This document shows positions 26,801-35,137 of a DNA stretch of 64,000 nucleotides, piece by piece. The stretch covers positions 1-64,000 of the forward strand of contig FOHD01000005.1 in the NCBI GenBank assembly GCA_900111695.1, written 5' to 3'. This DNA is from Olsenella sp. KH3B4 (GTDB lineage Bacteria > Actinomycetota > Coriobacteriia > Coriobacteriales > Atopobiaceae). The position numbers and the translations under genes were made by a program. The notes under the pieces were generated by a model, which saw only the letters and a program-made list of their open reading frames with translations, was not told where the DNA came from and ran no database searches. Position 1 is the stretch's first letter; each line of letters starts with the position of its first letter.

Positions 26801-27138
26801 ACGCCCGAGAGCGTGAGCGCCAGCTCGACGTTCGCGAGGATGGTCTGGTGCGGGATGAGGTTGTAGCTCTGGAAGACGAAGCCAATCCGGTTGTTGCGGT
26901 AGGCGTCCCAGTCGCGGTCGCGAAAGCGCTTCGTGGAGATGCCGTCCACCAGGAGGTCGCCGGAGTCAAAGTGGTCGAGACCACCAACGACGTTGAGCAT
27001 CGTGGTCTTGCCCGAGCCAGAGGGGCCGAGAACCGCCACGAACTCGGAGTCGAGGAAGGCCACGCTCACGTGGTCGAGCGCGACCTGCGTGAAGTTCCCG
27101 GTTACGTACTTCTTTGAGATGTCCCTGAGTTCGAGCAT
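23830..27138 (-). CDS. MacB-like ABC transporter, ATPase fused to FtsX permease with large ectodomain
   Basis: 1102 residues. Residues 1-225 are a complete ATPase (Walker A GPSGSGKTT, signature LSGGQMQRVA, Walker [13 protein letters not shown]). A membrane segment follows at about 265-290 (AGSIGIIGIAAILSLANG), then an ectodomain of roughly 650 residues rich in Ser, Asp and Gln, and three C-terminal membrane segments of the FtsX core ending EDPVEALRSE. Fused ATPase-permease chains of this type occur in MacB of Gram-negative and some Gram-positive bacteria, but the usual ectodomain is near 220 residues. The gene is monocistronic, convergent with the KdgK-like gene. Substrate unknown; peptide or lipoprotein release is plausible. 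Confidence 0.88.
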   Translation of the reverse strand: MLELRDISKKYVTGNFTQVALDHVSVAFLDSEFVAVLGPSGSGKTTMLNVVGGLDHFDSGDLLVDGISTKRFRDRDWDAYRNNRIGFVFQSYNLIPHQTILANVELALTLSGVSRSERRERALKALADVGLADHVDKRPAQLSGGQMQRVAIARALINDPEILLADEPTGALDSVTSVQVMDLLKEVSRDRLVVMVTHNPELARQYATRIVELRDGHITNDSAPFEPGPEEERRPAKPTRKTSMSFLTALGLSFNNLMTKKGRTLMTAFAGSIGIIGIAAILSLANGVNNYINNVEEETLSAYPVQISEQSVDMASMLSSASAERSDSSSDDSDSPDGTVGTTPMVSNMAANVGTNDTASLKEYLDGNGGGINSQVSAIDYQYNVTPQIFLADTTNGPVQVNPESSFSSLGMGSAGSSSMGMSTNVFSQLPGSLSLFEDQYNVKAGRWPESADELVLVLDSKGKLLDLLAYDMGLRDHGELEKMVNEFVSGEAVEMDDTSATYTYDQLMSPTFSLVNASDMYSYEDSLGVWSDRSDDDEYMKSLVENGTKLHIVGVVQPKKGDRAHTLSSGIYYTKALTQQVIEAAKGSQIVQDQIANPDVDVFTGETFENEAAGNTSKLDFSSFVTVDGTKFQSAFSFDSAALASSASNLDLSGLDLSSMDLSSITVPQMDPSELQLDTADIPQLSADDLKQLFPDLTEEQIREALSEVSVKFKDGGQERLAQALTQVAQGWAAWQKENPQGSVSDYLASNEVSEKIRAAVVDAIDTDDLKQQLATAVGKLTGSEATTPEGVGEDVVNRVLGLYQDKVADALTTAITNAVSQYLQAAMTQVMTQAAAQIEAGLKSALTASMQNFMGNMANAMQVDESKLASAFQFSLTEDDLKAIMSSLMGSGSATYDSNLSKLGYADLEKPSEIDIYPTDFTAKDNVISILNGYNDMQREAGEDGKVVSWSDMVGAMMSSVSDILNMVTAMLVAFVSISLVVSSIMIGIITYISVLERKKEIGILRSIGASKHNISEVFNAETVIEGFVAGAMGILITLALLVPANAIIESNFDVANLAQLPPQAAVALIAISVALTFIAGLIPAAKASREDPVEALRSE

Positions 27139-27226
27139 GTGGTTCCTGTCAATCGGTGCGATTCTGGCTCATCCAAGCTTACCCAAGGCGGCCTTCAGGA
27201 AACACCCCCGCAAATCGCGCAAAGAA

Positions 27227-27295
27227 TATCGCCATTTCTTAAAAACTGCTCGCGTTTGCGCAGGTCGGCAGCCTCACGCTTAAGAAATGGCGATA
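27227..27295. repeat. Inverted repeat, 16-bp perfect arms, upstream of mrp
   Basis: TATCGCCATTTCTTAA (27227-27242) faces its exact complement TTAAGAAATGGCGATA (27280-27295) around 37 bases. It lies in the 353-base gap between the divergent ABC transporter and mrp genes. A remnant mobile repeat or a regulatory stem are both possible; the arms are AT-richer than the flanks. Confidence 0.7.
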
Positions 27296-27337
27296 AACTA
27301 CGCGCCTAAGGGCGACAGTTGGCAGATCACGAAAGCC

Positions 27338-27382
27338 CCCGGCTGTCGACAATCGGCTGCCTTCCCATTGTCGACAGCCGGG
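27338..27382. repeat. Second inverted repeat, 16-bp perfect arms
   Basis: CCCGGCTGTCGACAAT (27338-27353) faces ATTGTCGACAGCCGGG (27367-27382) with a 13-base loop, giving a very stable hairpin. It lies 110 bases before the mrp start, within its probable leader or promoter region, without a T tract on either side. Confidence 0.7.
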
Positions 27383-27491
27383 AATAAGCGGCAAGCCCCG
27401 CAGGCGGCACGACCCTCTCGCCTCCTGCGCCCTTGGGTAGAATTGAGCGTGCAATAGACGCGCCGCGCAACGGCGAGACGAGAGGAACGCA

Positions 27492-28370
27492 ATGTCCAAC
27501 GAGGATCAGATCAGGCAGGAGATGGACGAGGTTCTCCACGGCCACTCAAAGGCCGCTCAGGGCCCTGCCGGCTTCAAGCAGAACGAGTACACCAAGATCC
27601 ACCATGTGATTGGGGTCATTTCCGGCAAGGGCGGCGTGGGCAAGTCGTTTGTCTGCGGAAGCCTGGCCATCGAGCTGGCTCGCTCCGGCGCTCGCGTGGG
27701 CATCCTGGACGCAGACATCACCGGCCCCTCCATCCCCAAGATGCTGGGCCTTGCAGGCGAGCGTGCCACGGCTGTGAATGAGGTGCTCGTCCCCGCTGTC
27801 ACCAAGGGCGGCATCGAGGTCATGAGTGCCAATCTCGTACTCGAGAACGAGACCGACCCAATCGTGTGGCGCGGGCCCGTGATTGCCGGCGCTCTCAGGC
27901 AGTTCTTCGAGGAGTGCGCCTGGGGAGAGCTTGACTACCTGCTCGTCGACATGCCTCCGGGAACCGGCGACGTGCCCCTCACGGTCTTCCAATCCCTTCC
28001 CATCGAGGGCGTCGTGGTGGTCTCCTCCCCGCAGGACCTCGTCCAGATGGTCGTTGGCAAGGCCTTCAACATGGCGTCCATGATGAACGTGCCGGTCCTC
28101 GGCCTGGTGGAGAACATGGCCTACGTGGCGTGCCCTCACTGCGGCGAGAAGATCTGGCCATACGGCCCGAGCCACCTCACGCAGACGGCAGACGAGTACG
28201 GCATCGACGCGCTGGGCGAGCTGCCCATCGACCCCGCACTTGCCGCTGCCTGCGACCACGGCACCCTCGAGGAGGAGCTTCCCCAGGGATTCCTCCCCAA
28301 GGCGGTCGCGGCCGTGGTCTCCACCTGCGAGTTCGATGACGCCAAGGCGTCGTCGGGGGCGGCGGAGTAG
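27492..28370 (+). CDS. Mrp/NBP35-type Fe-S cluster carrier ATPase
   Basis: 292 residues of the Mrp (ApbC) branch of SIMIBI P-loop ATPases. The deviant Walker A GKGGVGKS occupies 45-52, with DADITGPSIP as switch I, and the paired cysteines of a bridging cluster in ACPHCGEKI. The family binds and transfers [4Fe-4S] clusters to target proteins in the cytoplasm. ATG 27492 follows AGAGGAACG. The next gene begins four bases after its stop, so it heads an operon with two flavoproteins. Confidence 0.93.
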   Translation: MSNEDQIRQEMDEVLHGHSKAAQGPAGFKQNEYTKIHHVIGVISGKGGVGKSFVCGSLAIELARSGARVGILDADITGPSIPKMLGLAGERATAVNEVLVPAVTKGGIEVMSANLVLENETDPIVWRGPVIAGALRQFFEECAWGELDYLLVDMPPGTGDVPLTVFQSLPIEGVVVVSSPQDLVQMVVGKAFNMASMMNVPVLGLVENMAYVACPHCGEKIWPYGPSHLTQTADEYGIDALGELPIDPALAAACDHGTLEEELPQGFLPKAVAAVVSTCEFDDAKASSGAAE

Positions 28371-28373
28371 TTC

Positions 28374-29618
28374 ATGTCCTCTCGGCCGAGAAGCGCGTCT
28401 CGCGCCAGCCGCGCTCCGTCGCGCCAGGCGCGGGAGCGGGAGCTTGTCGCACAGGCACGCGCGGTTAGTCTTCCTTCCCAGGTAGACGTGGCTGTCGTGG
28501 GTGGCGGAGCTGCCGGTCTCGCCGCCGCGATAACTGCCGCCGAGGTGGGAGCGCACGTTGTTGTCGTGGAGCGCTCGCTTGAGTGTGGGCGAAGCATCCT
28601 CGCCACCGGCGGTGGACGCTGCAACCTGGCAAACACGCGGCTTTCGGCCGAGAGGTACCGGCATCCCGGCTTTGTGTCCGCGGTCTGCGGTGAGCGCTTC
28701 CTCGCGGACGTGCTGGGGTTCTTCTCGGCGTCCGGCCTTGCCGTGGCCGAGGAGGAGGGCGGGAGGCTCTATCCCGTGACGCGCGAGGCGTCCTCCGTGC
28801 GAGAGGTGCTGGTGGCGCGAGCACTCAGGGCTGGCGTAACGCTCGCGTGCGGACGCGAGGTCACGGCTGTCACCCAAAGTACCAGGGGTTTTGCGCTGGA
28901 ACTGACTCCTGCGTTCGGGGACGGCGGGAAAGGGCATCTTGGGGCACGCGCGATCGTGATTGCCACGGGAGGCGGCAGCGGGTCCCTAGCTGGATGCCTG
29001 GGACTCCCCGTTGTTCCGCCGAGGCCAGTCCTCTGCCCGCTCGCGTGCGAGGGACTCGACTTCCCCGCACTCGACGGGCGTCGCACACGGGTCTCCGCCG
29101 CGCTCGTTCGAGGCGGCGAAACGATTGCGAGGGAGGCCGGGGAGCTGCTCTTTAGGCCATACGGAATCTCTGGCATCGTAAGCTTTGACCTCTCGCGCAA
29201 CGCGCTGCCGGGAGACTGCGTGGTACTCGACCTGCTTCCCGAGGTAGATGCGCATACCGCCCAAGAGCTTGCGATGCGCGGGGGAACCGCAGGGCTTCTC
29301 GACGGCTCGGTGGCAGCCCAGCTTAAGCGGCAGGGGGGAACACCCGAGGACGTGGTGAGGCGCGCCAAGTCAGTCAAGCTGCTCGTGAAAGGCACGGCAG
29401 ACGAGAAGCGCGCCCAGGTCATGGCGGGAGGCATCGACGTGACGGCGCTGGACGTCTCGACGCTCGAATGCCAGGGGGTGCCAGGGACGTTTGCCAGCGG
29501 CGAGGCAGTGGACGTCGACGGAGCCTGTGGGGGCTACAACCTTGCCTGGGCGTGGAAGAGCGGAATGGTGGCAGGCCTTTCGGCAGCCCGCCATGCTGGA
29601 GGGAAACGGCGTGATTGA
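28374..29618 (+). CDS. FAD-dependent oxidoreductase, BaiN/HI0933 family
   Basis: 414 residues. After a basic N-terminal tail of about 35 residues comes VDVAVVGGGAAGLAAAITAAEVG, the FAD dinucleotide fold, then the family motif ATGGGRCNLAN, the middle insert domain, and the C-terminal GGIDV..TLECQGVPG..GEAVDVDGACGGYNLAWA signature that closes the FAD site. HI0933-type proteins are widespread flavoproteins; BaiN was linked to bile-acid reduction in gut clostridia, but most members have no known substrate. The next gene overlaps its 3' end by eight bases. Confidence 0.85.
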   Translation: MSSRPRSASRASRAPSRQARERELVAQARAVSLPSQVDVAVVGGGAAGLAAAITAAEVGAHVVVVERSLECGRSILATGGGRCNLANTRLSAERYRHPGFVSAVCGERFLADVLGFFSASGLAVAEEEGGRLYPVTREASSVREVLVARALRAGVTLACGREVTAVTQSTRGFALELTPAFGDGGKGHLGARAIVIATGGGSGSLAGCLGLPVVPPRPVLCPLACEGLDFPALDGRRTRVSAALVRGGETIAREAGELLFRPYGISGIVSFDLSRNALPGDCVVLDLLPEVDAHTAQELAMRGGTAGLLDGSVAAQLKRQGGTPEDVVRRAKSVKLLVKGTADEKRAQVMAGGIDVTALDVSTLECQGVPGTFASGEAVDVDGACGGYNLAWAWKSGMVAGLSAARHAGGKRRD

Positions 29619-31293
29619 GGTATCCGGCATACGCGTGGCACTCTCGAAGCTCGACGGGTCAGACGCACGAGAGCTGACGGTACTGCGTCGGGCTCTCGCA
29701 CGCCGCCTGCATGTGCAGTCGGACGAGCTGACTCACGTCTCAAGGCGCAAGCGCTCCATCGACGCACGCAAGAAGGGCGATATCCAGCTCATCTTCACGC
29801 TGCGTGCGGAGCTTGCAGGCGGAGACGATGCCGAGAAGGCCCTTCTTGAGAGGCTCTCGTCCAGGCGCGAAGCGGGCGGGGTGCGCCAGGTTTCCGCAGC
29901 GGAGAAGGGCTTCCCCATGCCTGTGGGGCGAGCGCCTCACGACCAGGGTCCCATCGTCGTTGTGGGCGCCGGGTGCGCCGGCCTCTTCTGCGCGCTCTCG
30001 CTCGCGCGGGCCGGTCTGGAGCCGCTCCTCGTCGAGCGCGGTGACGACGCCGCGCGAAGGTCGCGGGTGGTACGCGCTCACAACGAGACCGGCAGGCTCG
30101 ACCCCGAGAGCAACATCCAGTTTGGAGTCGGCGGAGCCGGGACCTTCTCCGATGGAAAGCTGCAGACTGGTACGAAGAGCCCGTTCCACAGGCTGGTGCT
30201 CAAGACCTTTGCGGAGGCCGGGGCCCAGCGGCGCATCCTCTGGGACGCCAAGCCACACATCGGTAGCGACGTCCTCCCCGACGTCGTCACTCACATCGTT
30301 GAGATGATCGAGGAAGCGGGCGGCACCGTTCGCTGCCGCTGCCGCTTGGTCGACCTCCACGTGAGCGAGGGACGCGTTCGTGCGGTGACGCTGCGCTCCG
30401 AGGATCCGGAGACCGGCATCGTCACCGAGGAGCGCGTGCCCTGCTCGAGGGTGGTGCTCGCCTGTGGCCATTCTGCCAGGGACGTCTTCGAGCTGCTCCG
30501 CGACCGCTCGGTTCCCATGGAGCGAAAGACCTTTGCGATGGGCGTGCGCATCGAGCACCTCCAGGCAGACATCGACCACGCGCTCTACGGACCATCCGCC
30601 GGCAGTCCTGCCCTGGGCGCCGCCCCGTACAGCCTCGCCGTGCACCTCCCCTCGGGACGCTCGGCATTCTCGTTCTGCATGTGCCCCGGAGGCTACGTGG
30701 TCTCGGCAGCGAGCGAGCAGGGCGGGGTCGTGACCAACGGCATGAGCTATTCGGACCGCGCCGGCGAGAACGCTAACTCCGGGCTTCTCGCCAACGTGTT
30801 CCCGGAAGACCTCCCCGGAGACGACGTCCTTGCGGGCGTCGACCTGCAGCGCTCGTGCGAGCAGGCGGCGTTCGAGGCGGGCGGTGGCGCGTTTGTCGCA
30901 CCGGCGCAGCTTGTTGGGGATTTCCTGCACGGCAGGCCCTCCTCTGCGGTCGGCGGGATTCAACCCACCTATCCACGTGGCGTAGCATGGGGAGACGTCT
31001 CCCGCTGCCTTCCCCCATACATCACGGAGACCATCCGCGCCGCCATCCCCGAGATGGGACGCAAGCTCCATGGGTTTGACCGGACAGACGCCGTTCTTAC
31101 GGGCGTCGAGACCAGATCAAGCTCGCCCGTACGCGTGACTCGCGGAAACGACCTGCAGAGCGTTGGCGTTCGTGGGCTCTGGCCCGTTGGCGAGGGTGCC
31201 GGCTACGCAGGCGGCATCATGAGCGCCGCCGCCGATGGTCTGCGCGTGGCAGAGGCCGTTGTGGCGGACGTCTCCGACGAGTTGCGCAAGTAG
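29611..31293 (+). CDS. FAD-dependent dehydrogenase, COG2509 type
   Basis: 560 residues. The N-terminal 90 residues (VIEVSGIRVALS then RRKRSIDARKKGDIQLIFTL) are the ferredoxin-like domain typical of this family, followed by the FAD fold GPIVVVGAGCAGLFCALSLA, the NIQFGVGGAGTFSDGKL motif and C-terminal GEGAGYAGGIMSAAADG. The GTG start at 29611 overlaps the previous stop (GTGATTGA) and has GGAGGG seven bases upstream; a longer frame exists but lies inside the preceding gene. Family members are uncharacterised flavoproteins often encoded near cell-envelope or Fe-S genes. Coupled translation with the BaiN-like protein and Mrp suggests a redox unit (inference). Confidence 0.85.
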   Translation: MIEVSGIRVALSKLDGSDARELTVLRRALARRLHVQSDELTHVSRRKRSIDARKKGDIQLIFTLRAELAGGDDAEKALLERLSSRREAGGVRQVSAAEKGFPMPVGRAPHDQGPIVVVGAGCAGLFCALSLARAGLEPLLVERGDDAARRSRVVRAHNETGRLDPESNIQFGVGGAGTFSDGKLQTGTKSPFHRLVLKTFAEAGAQRRILWDAKPHIGSDVLPDVVTHIVEMIEEAGGTVRCRCRLVDLHVSEGRVRAVTLRSEDPETGIVTEERVPCSRVVLACGHSARDVFELLRDRSVPMERKTFAMGVRIEHLQADIDHALYGPSAGSPALGAAPYSLAVHLPSGRSAFSFCMCPGGYVVSAASEQGGVVTNGMSYSDRAGENANSGLLANVFPEDLPGDDVLAGVDLQRSCEQAAFEAGGGAFVAPAQLVGDFLHGRPSSAVGGIQPTYPRGVAWGDVSRCLPPYITETIRAAIPEMGRKLHGFDRTDAVLTGVETRSSSPVRVTRGNDLQSVGVRGLWPVGEGAGYAGGIMSAAADGLRVAEAVVADVSDELRK

Positions 31294-31326
31294 AGCTAAG
31301 GGCGCCGGGCGCCGCCAAGTTCTGGG

Positions 31327-31719
31327 TTAGCGTTGGCGAAACGTCACCGACCTGTTGAGGACAAACTGCATGAGCCCTCCGGTCACGAGGGCAACGAGCT
31401 TTGCCACGAACGGCACCGAGAAGGGCACCGCAGCATGCGTGGTAAGGGCAGCAATGACCAGCTCCTGCACGCACATGCCGCAGAGCCCCACGCAGATGAA
31501 GACCACATAGCGACGCGCCGGCCTATCCGTCACGTGGAAGGTATGCTTGCGGTTGAGGAAGAAGCTCAGCGTAAGGCCAACCGCCACGCTCGTCACGTTG
31601 GCGACGAGGGGCTCCCATCCAACCCACGTGGTGAGCGCGAGAAAGACAAGCATATCGACTGCAGAGCACACGCACCCAAAGAGCGCGTACGAGACGAGCT
31701 GTCGAAATGCCTGGCGCAT
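31327..31719 (-). CDS. GtrA-family membrane protein
   Basis: 130 residues with four membrane segments (LVSYALFGCVCSAVDMLVFL, then LVANVTSVAVGLTLSFFLNR and two more), matching the GtrA/DPMS flippase-like family. GtrA proteins are thought to move lipid-linked sugars across the membrane for wall or O-antigen glycosylation. The FLNRKHTF and FVLNRSVTF motifs at the ends of helices 2 and 4 are typical. It starts 13 bases after the EIIB stop and ends facing the plus-strand flavoprotein gene. No glycosyltransferase adjoins. Confidence 0.9.
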   Translation of the reverse strand: MRQAFRQLVSYALFGCVCSAVDMLVFLALTTWVGWEPLVANVTSVAVGLTLSFFLNRKHTFHVTDRPARRYVVFICVGLCGMCVQELVIAALTTHAAVPFSVPFVAKLVALVTGGLMQFVLNRSVTFRQR

Positions 31720-31732
31720 GGCAACGCTATCG

Positions 31733-32017
31733 CTATTTGTCCCTCACTGCATCGGCAAGGCGCTTGAGTTCCTCGTCCTGGTTCATGCCCGTGAGGAATG
31801 CGACGCCGTTGAACACGGGGACGTCGAACTCGCCCTCAGGGCGAACCACGGCGACGTAGGCGTCAGCATCCTTGAGGGCCTCGTCAAGGTCGGCAACCGC
31901 GACTGCCTGGACGTCTGCCTCAATTCCCTCGGCAGCAAGCAGCTTCTGGACCTTATAGGCAACGGTCGCAGAGGTTGCGACCCCGGAACCACATGCAACG
32001 ACGATCTTCGCAGCCAT
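31733..32017 (-). CDS. PTS EIIB component, galactitol/SgcB type, orphan
   Basis: 94 residues. KIVVACGSGVATSATVAYKV places the phosphocysteine at Cys9 of the galactitol-type EIIB fold. It would take phosphate from an EIIA and give it to a sugar bound by an EIIC, but no galactitol EIIA or EIIC is encoded in the window. It may act with a system elsewhere or have become a regulatory phosphocarrier. ATG 32017 follows GGGAGG. GtrA follows closely on the same strand. Confidence 0.85.
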   Translation of the reverse strand: MAAKIVVACGSGVATSATVAYKVQKLLAAEGIEADVQAVAVADLDEALKDADAYVAVVRPEGEFDVPVFNGVAFLTGMNQDEELKRLADAVRDK

Positions 32018-32151
32018 GATGCCTCCCTAATCGATGAACAAACGGACGAACCGTGACGCAATTGTCCTGTCGACTCCCATCATACCGCAGGCAAAGTTCA
32101 CGTCCTCCGGACGACACGGTTGCCGCAATCGACAAGCCAGCAAGTCAGGCT

Positions 32152-34377
32152 CTAGTGCTTTCCGCGGTACTTGCGCCTTGTGGCGTGGGCGCTCCCCTTT
32201 CTCGCGCCGGCCTTGAGGCGCTTCATGACCTCCTCCTCGCTCGTGCCCTCGAACTGGCTCTTGAGCTCGACGAGCTGGTCGCGGATGCGTGCGGCCTGCT
32301 CGTACTCCATGTTCGCCGAGGCGGTTGCCATCTCCTCCTCAAGGGAGGCGATGACGCGCATGACCTCGTCACGTGGCAGCTTGGAGAGTTCGGCGGCCAC
32401 CGCCTCTGCGGTGGACACCTCGGCGGGAGCACCTTGCTCCTCTGCGCCCTCCCCCGACGCCGTGTAGAAGGCCCCGTCCTTGCGCTGTCGCTTGCCCACG
32501 TTGGCCTGGGCCTCGGCGAGAAAGCCGGAGATGTCGTTTATCGCCTTGCGAACCGTTTTTGGTTCGATGTGGTGCTCCTCGTTGAACTTCTCCTGGATGG
32601 CGCGTCGGCGGCGCGTCTCGTCGATTGCCTCGCGCATTGAGTCCGTGACCTCGTCGGCGTACATGATGACCTCGCCAGAGACGTTTCGCGCAGCTCGTCC
32701 CATGGTCTGGATGAGCGACCGGCGGTTCCGGAGGAAGCCCTCCTTGTCCGCGTCCAAGATAGCAACGAGCGAGACCTCGGGGATGTCGAGACCCTCGCGC
32801 AGGAGGTTGATGCCCACGAGCACGTCAATCTTGCCCTCGCGCAGGTCTCGAATGATGTCCACGCGATCGAGCGTGGCGGTGTCCGAGTGCATGTAGTTGA
32901 CGCGGAAGCCCTCGTCCAGGAGGTGATCGGTGAGGTCTTCGGCCATGCGCTTGGTGAGCGTGGTCACAAGCACGCGCTCATGCCTGCCCACCCTCTCTCG
33001 AATCTCAGAGATGAGGTCGTCGATCTGGCCGTGAACGGGACGCACCTCGATCTTGGGGTCGAGAAGGCCCGTAGGACGGATGATCTGCTCAACCTCCTGC
33101 TGCGTCACAGACTCCTCGTAGTCTCCCGGCGTTGCCGAGACGTAGATGAACTGGGGAATGCGTGCTTCGAACTCGTCGAAGCGTAGCGGCCTGTTGTCCA
33201 ACGCCGAGGGAAGGCGGAAGCCGTGCTCCACAAGCGTCACCTTGCGCGAGCGGTCCCCCTCGTGCATGCCTCGAATCTGAGGTACCGTCACGTGGCTCTC
33301 GTCAATGATGCAGAGCATGTCCTTGGGGAAGTAGTCAATGAGGGTATAGGGCGGCTCGCCTGGAGCGCGGCCGTCAAGGTGGCGCGAGTAGTTCTCGATG
33401 CCATTGCAGTAGCCCATGTTCTCAAGCATCTCGAGGTCGTACGCGGTGCGCTGGGAAAGCCTCTCCGCCTCCAGCAGCATGTTGTTGGCCTTGAGCTCGG
33501 CCACGCGCTGCTCGAGCTCCTCCGAGATGGTCTTGAGTGCATGGGTAATCTTCGGGCGCTCGGTCACGTAGTGGGATGCCGGCCAGATGGGGATGGCGTC
33601 ATACTCGCGCACGACCTCGCCCGTCATGTTGTCCACTTCGGCGATCTGCTCGACCTCGTCCCCGAAGAACGAGATGCGCAGGGGGTTCTCGGCATAGGGA
33701 GGGAACACGTCGACGGTATCCCCGCGAACGCGGAAGGTGCCGCGTTGGAGGTCGTAGTCGTTTCTGTCGTACTGGATGTCAATGAGGTTCTTGATGAGGT
33801 CATCTCGCTCGAGAGGAACCTCCTTGTCCACGTTGGGTGCAAGGCCGGCGTAGTCCTGGGGGCTGCCGATGCCGTATATGCACGAGACGGACGCCACCAC
33901 GATCACGTCGCGGCGCGAGAGCAGGCTCGAGGTTGCCTGGTGACGGAGCTTCTCGACTTCTTCGTTGATCGAGGCGTCCTTCTCGATGTATGTGTCGCTC
34001 TGGGGGACGTAGGCCTCTGGCTGGTAGTAGTCGTAGTAGCTCACGAAGTAGACCACGGCATTGTTTGGGAAGATCTCGCGCATCTCGCTTGCCACCTGCG
34101 CGGCAAGCGTCTTGTTTGGTTCCATGATGAGCGTGGGACGCTGTACTGCCTCTATGGTCTTGGCCATGGTGAACGTCTTGCCGGAGCCAGTCACGCCCAT
34201 GAGCGTCTGGTAGCGCAGGCCCGCTTCTACGCCATGCGCGAGCTTCTCGATGGCCTGTGGTTGGTCTCCGGCAGGCTCGAAGGGCGAGACGACCTTGAGC
34301 GGCGTTCCCGCGCGCTCGACGCCAAAGCGCTTGAGCTCGCCACCAAAACGCTCACCCGTGTTCTGAGACACCGCCAT
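32152..34377 (-). CDS. uvrB: Excinuclease ABC subunit B
   Basis: 741 residues, against about 660-680 in most bacteria. Walker [11 protein letters not shown] at 61-70, the beta-hairpin region [15 protein letters not shown] near 115-127 that clamps DNA, IDESHVT (motif II) and [10 protein letters not shown] with QTMGRAARN (motifs V and VI) are intact. A C-terminal UVR motif ([21 protein letters not shown]) binds UvrC. The extra length is a linker with an Ala/Glu-rich stretch before the UVR motif and a basic tail. It verifies damage in nucleotide excision repair with UvrA. ATG 34377 follows AAAGGAG. An SOS box covers its promoter. Confidence 0.96.
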   Translation of the reverse strand: MAVSQNTGERFGGELKRFGVERAGTPLKVVSPFEPAGDQPQAIEKLAHGVEAGLRYQTLMGVTGSGKTFTMAKTIEAVQRPTLIMEPNKTLAAQVASEMREIFPNNAVVYFVSYYDYYQPEAYVPQSDTYIEKDASINEEVEKLRHQATSSLLSRRDVIVVASVSCIYGIGSPQDYAGLAPNVDKEVPLERDDLIKNLIDIQYDRNDYDLQRGTFRVRGDTVDVFPPYAENPLRISFFGDEVEQIAEVDNMTGEVVREYDAIPIWPASHYVTERPKITHALKTISEELEQRVAELKANNMLLEAERLSQRTAYDLEMLENMGYCNGIENYSRHLDGRAPGEPPYTLIDYFPKDMLCIIDESHVTVPQIRGMHEGDRSRKVTLVEHGFRLPSALDNRPLRFDEFEARIPQFIYVSATPGDYEESVTQQEVEQIIRPTGLLDPKIEVRPVHGQIDDLISEIRERVGRHERVLVTTLTKRMAEDLTDHLLDEGFRVNYMHSDTATLDRVDIIRDLREGKIDVLVGINLLREGLDIPEVSLVAILDADKEGFLRNRRSLIQTMGRAARNVSGEVIMYADEVTDSMREAIDETRRRRAIQEKFNEEHHIEPKTVRKAINDISGFLAEAQANVGKRQRKDGAFYTASGEGAEEQGAPAEVSTAEAVAAELSKLPRDEVMRVIASLEEEMATASANMEYEQAARIRDQLVELKSQFEGTSEEEVMKRLKAGARKGSAHATRRKYRGKH

Positions 34378-34403
34378 GGCCCTGCTCCTTTCCTCGGAAC
34401 TCG

Positions 34404-34425
34404 AGTATAGCAGAACGCTTGTTCT
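34404..34425 (-). promoter_or_regulatory. LexA-type SOS box over the uvrB promoter
   Basis: AGAACAAGCGTTCT (34412-34425 on the minus strand) contains GAACnnnnGTTC, the LexA recognition site known from Gram-positive bacteria and actinobacteria. It directly precedes a good -10 box TATACT (34409-34404). Repressor binding would block the promoter until RecA-triggered LexA cleavage. Confidence 0.75.
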
Positions 34426-34489
34426 AATTCTAGGTCCCGCACTTGTTTTCTCGGAGGCTCGGTCATGCTCGGGGGCGGCTCCACCAAGC

Positions 34490-35137
34490 CTACTGGTCGA
34501 CCAGGAGACCATTCGGGTAGCTGTCCCGATAGCCCTGGTAGGCCTCGCTGACACGACGCAGATACTCACGCGTCTCGGAGTAGGTAATGTTGTCGGCAAG
34601 CTCGCCGGGCTGGGCAAGCCACTCCTCGACCTTCCCCATACCCGCGTTGTAGGCGGCGATCACCTGGTCTGTCGAAGAGAGGTTCTTCCCGAGAAATGCC
34701 AGGTAAGCAGTGCCGTATTCGATGTTTGTCGCAGGATCGAGGAGGTTTTCCGGATCGTAGGTGCCAGAGTCGACAAGGCCCATGCGCGCAAGCTCGGAGG
34801 ACGTCTGCGGCATCACCTGCATGAGGCCAAGCGCGCCCGCAGAGGACTGCGCGTTCTCGTCCCAGTCTGACTCACACTTGATCACGGCCGCGACCAGCAG
34901 CGGATCTACGCCATGGCGCTCGGCGGAGTCCTGGATGTCGTTCGCATGGCTCACGGGATAGAGCGCCTTTCGCGCAAGCGTGGTAGGTGTTGCCGCGAGA
35001 ATGGCACACGCAATGAGCACCGCGCCGACGAGCACCAGCGGGACCACGCGATACCAGCGCCAGAAGCTCTGACCGCGCCTGCGGCCGCGCCTCCTGCGAG
35101 GCTTTGCTCCCCTGCCACGCCGGGAACGCGCGCTCAT
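34490..35137 (-). CDS. Lytic transglycosylase (SLT domain), membrane-anchored
   Basis: 215 residues. A very basic cytoplasmic start ([17 protein letters not shown]) precedes one membrane anchor at about 31-50, then a goose-type lysozyme/SLT domain. Catalytic Glu89 lies in [16 protein letters not shown], followed by [12 protein letters not shown] and the late [15 protein letters not shown] motif. It cleaves peptidoglycan at MurNAc-GlcNAc bonds outside the membrane, as the wall-remodelling MltC/Slt group does. ATG 35137 overlaps the stop of coaE (ATGA) with GAGGGAG upstream. Confidence 0.9.
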   Translation of the reverse strand: MSARSRRGRGAKPRRRRGRRRGQSFWRWYRVVPLVLVGAVLIACAILAATPTTLARKALYPVSHANDIQDSAERHGVDPLLVAAVIKCESDWDENAQSSAGALGLMQVMPQTSSELARMGLVDSGTYDPENLLDPATNIEYGTAYLAFLGKNLSSTDQVIAAYNAGMGKVEEWLAQPGELADNITYSETREYLRRVSEAYQGYRDSYPNGLLVDQ

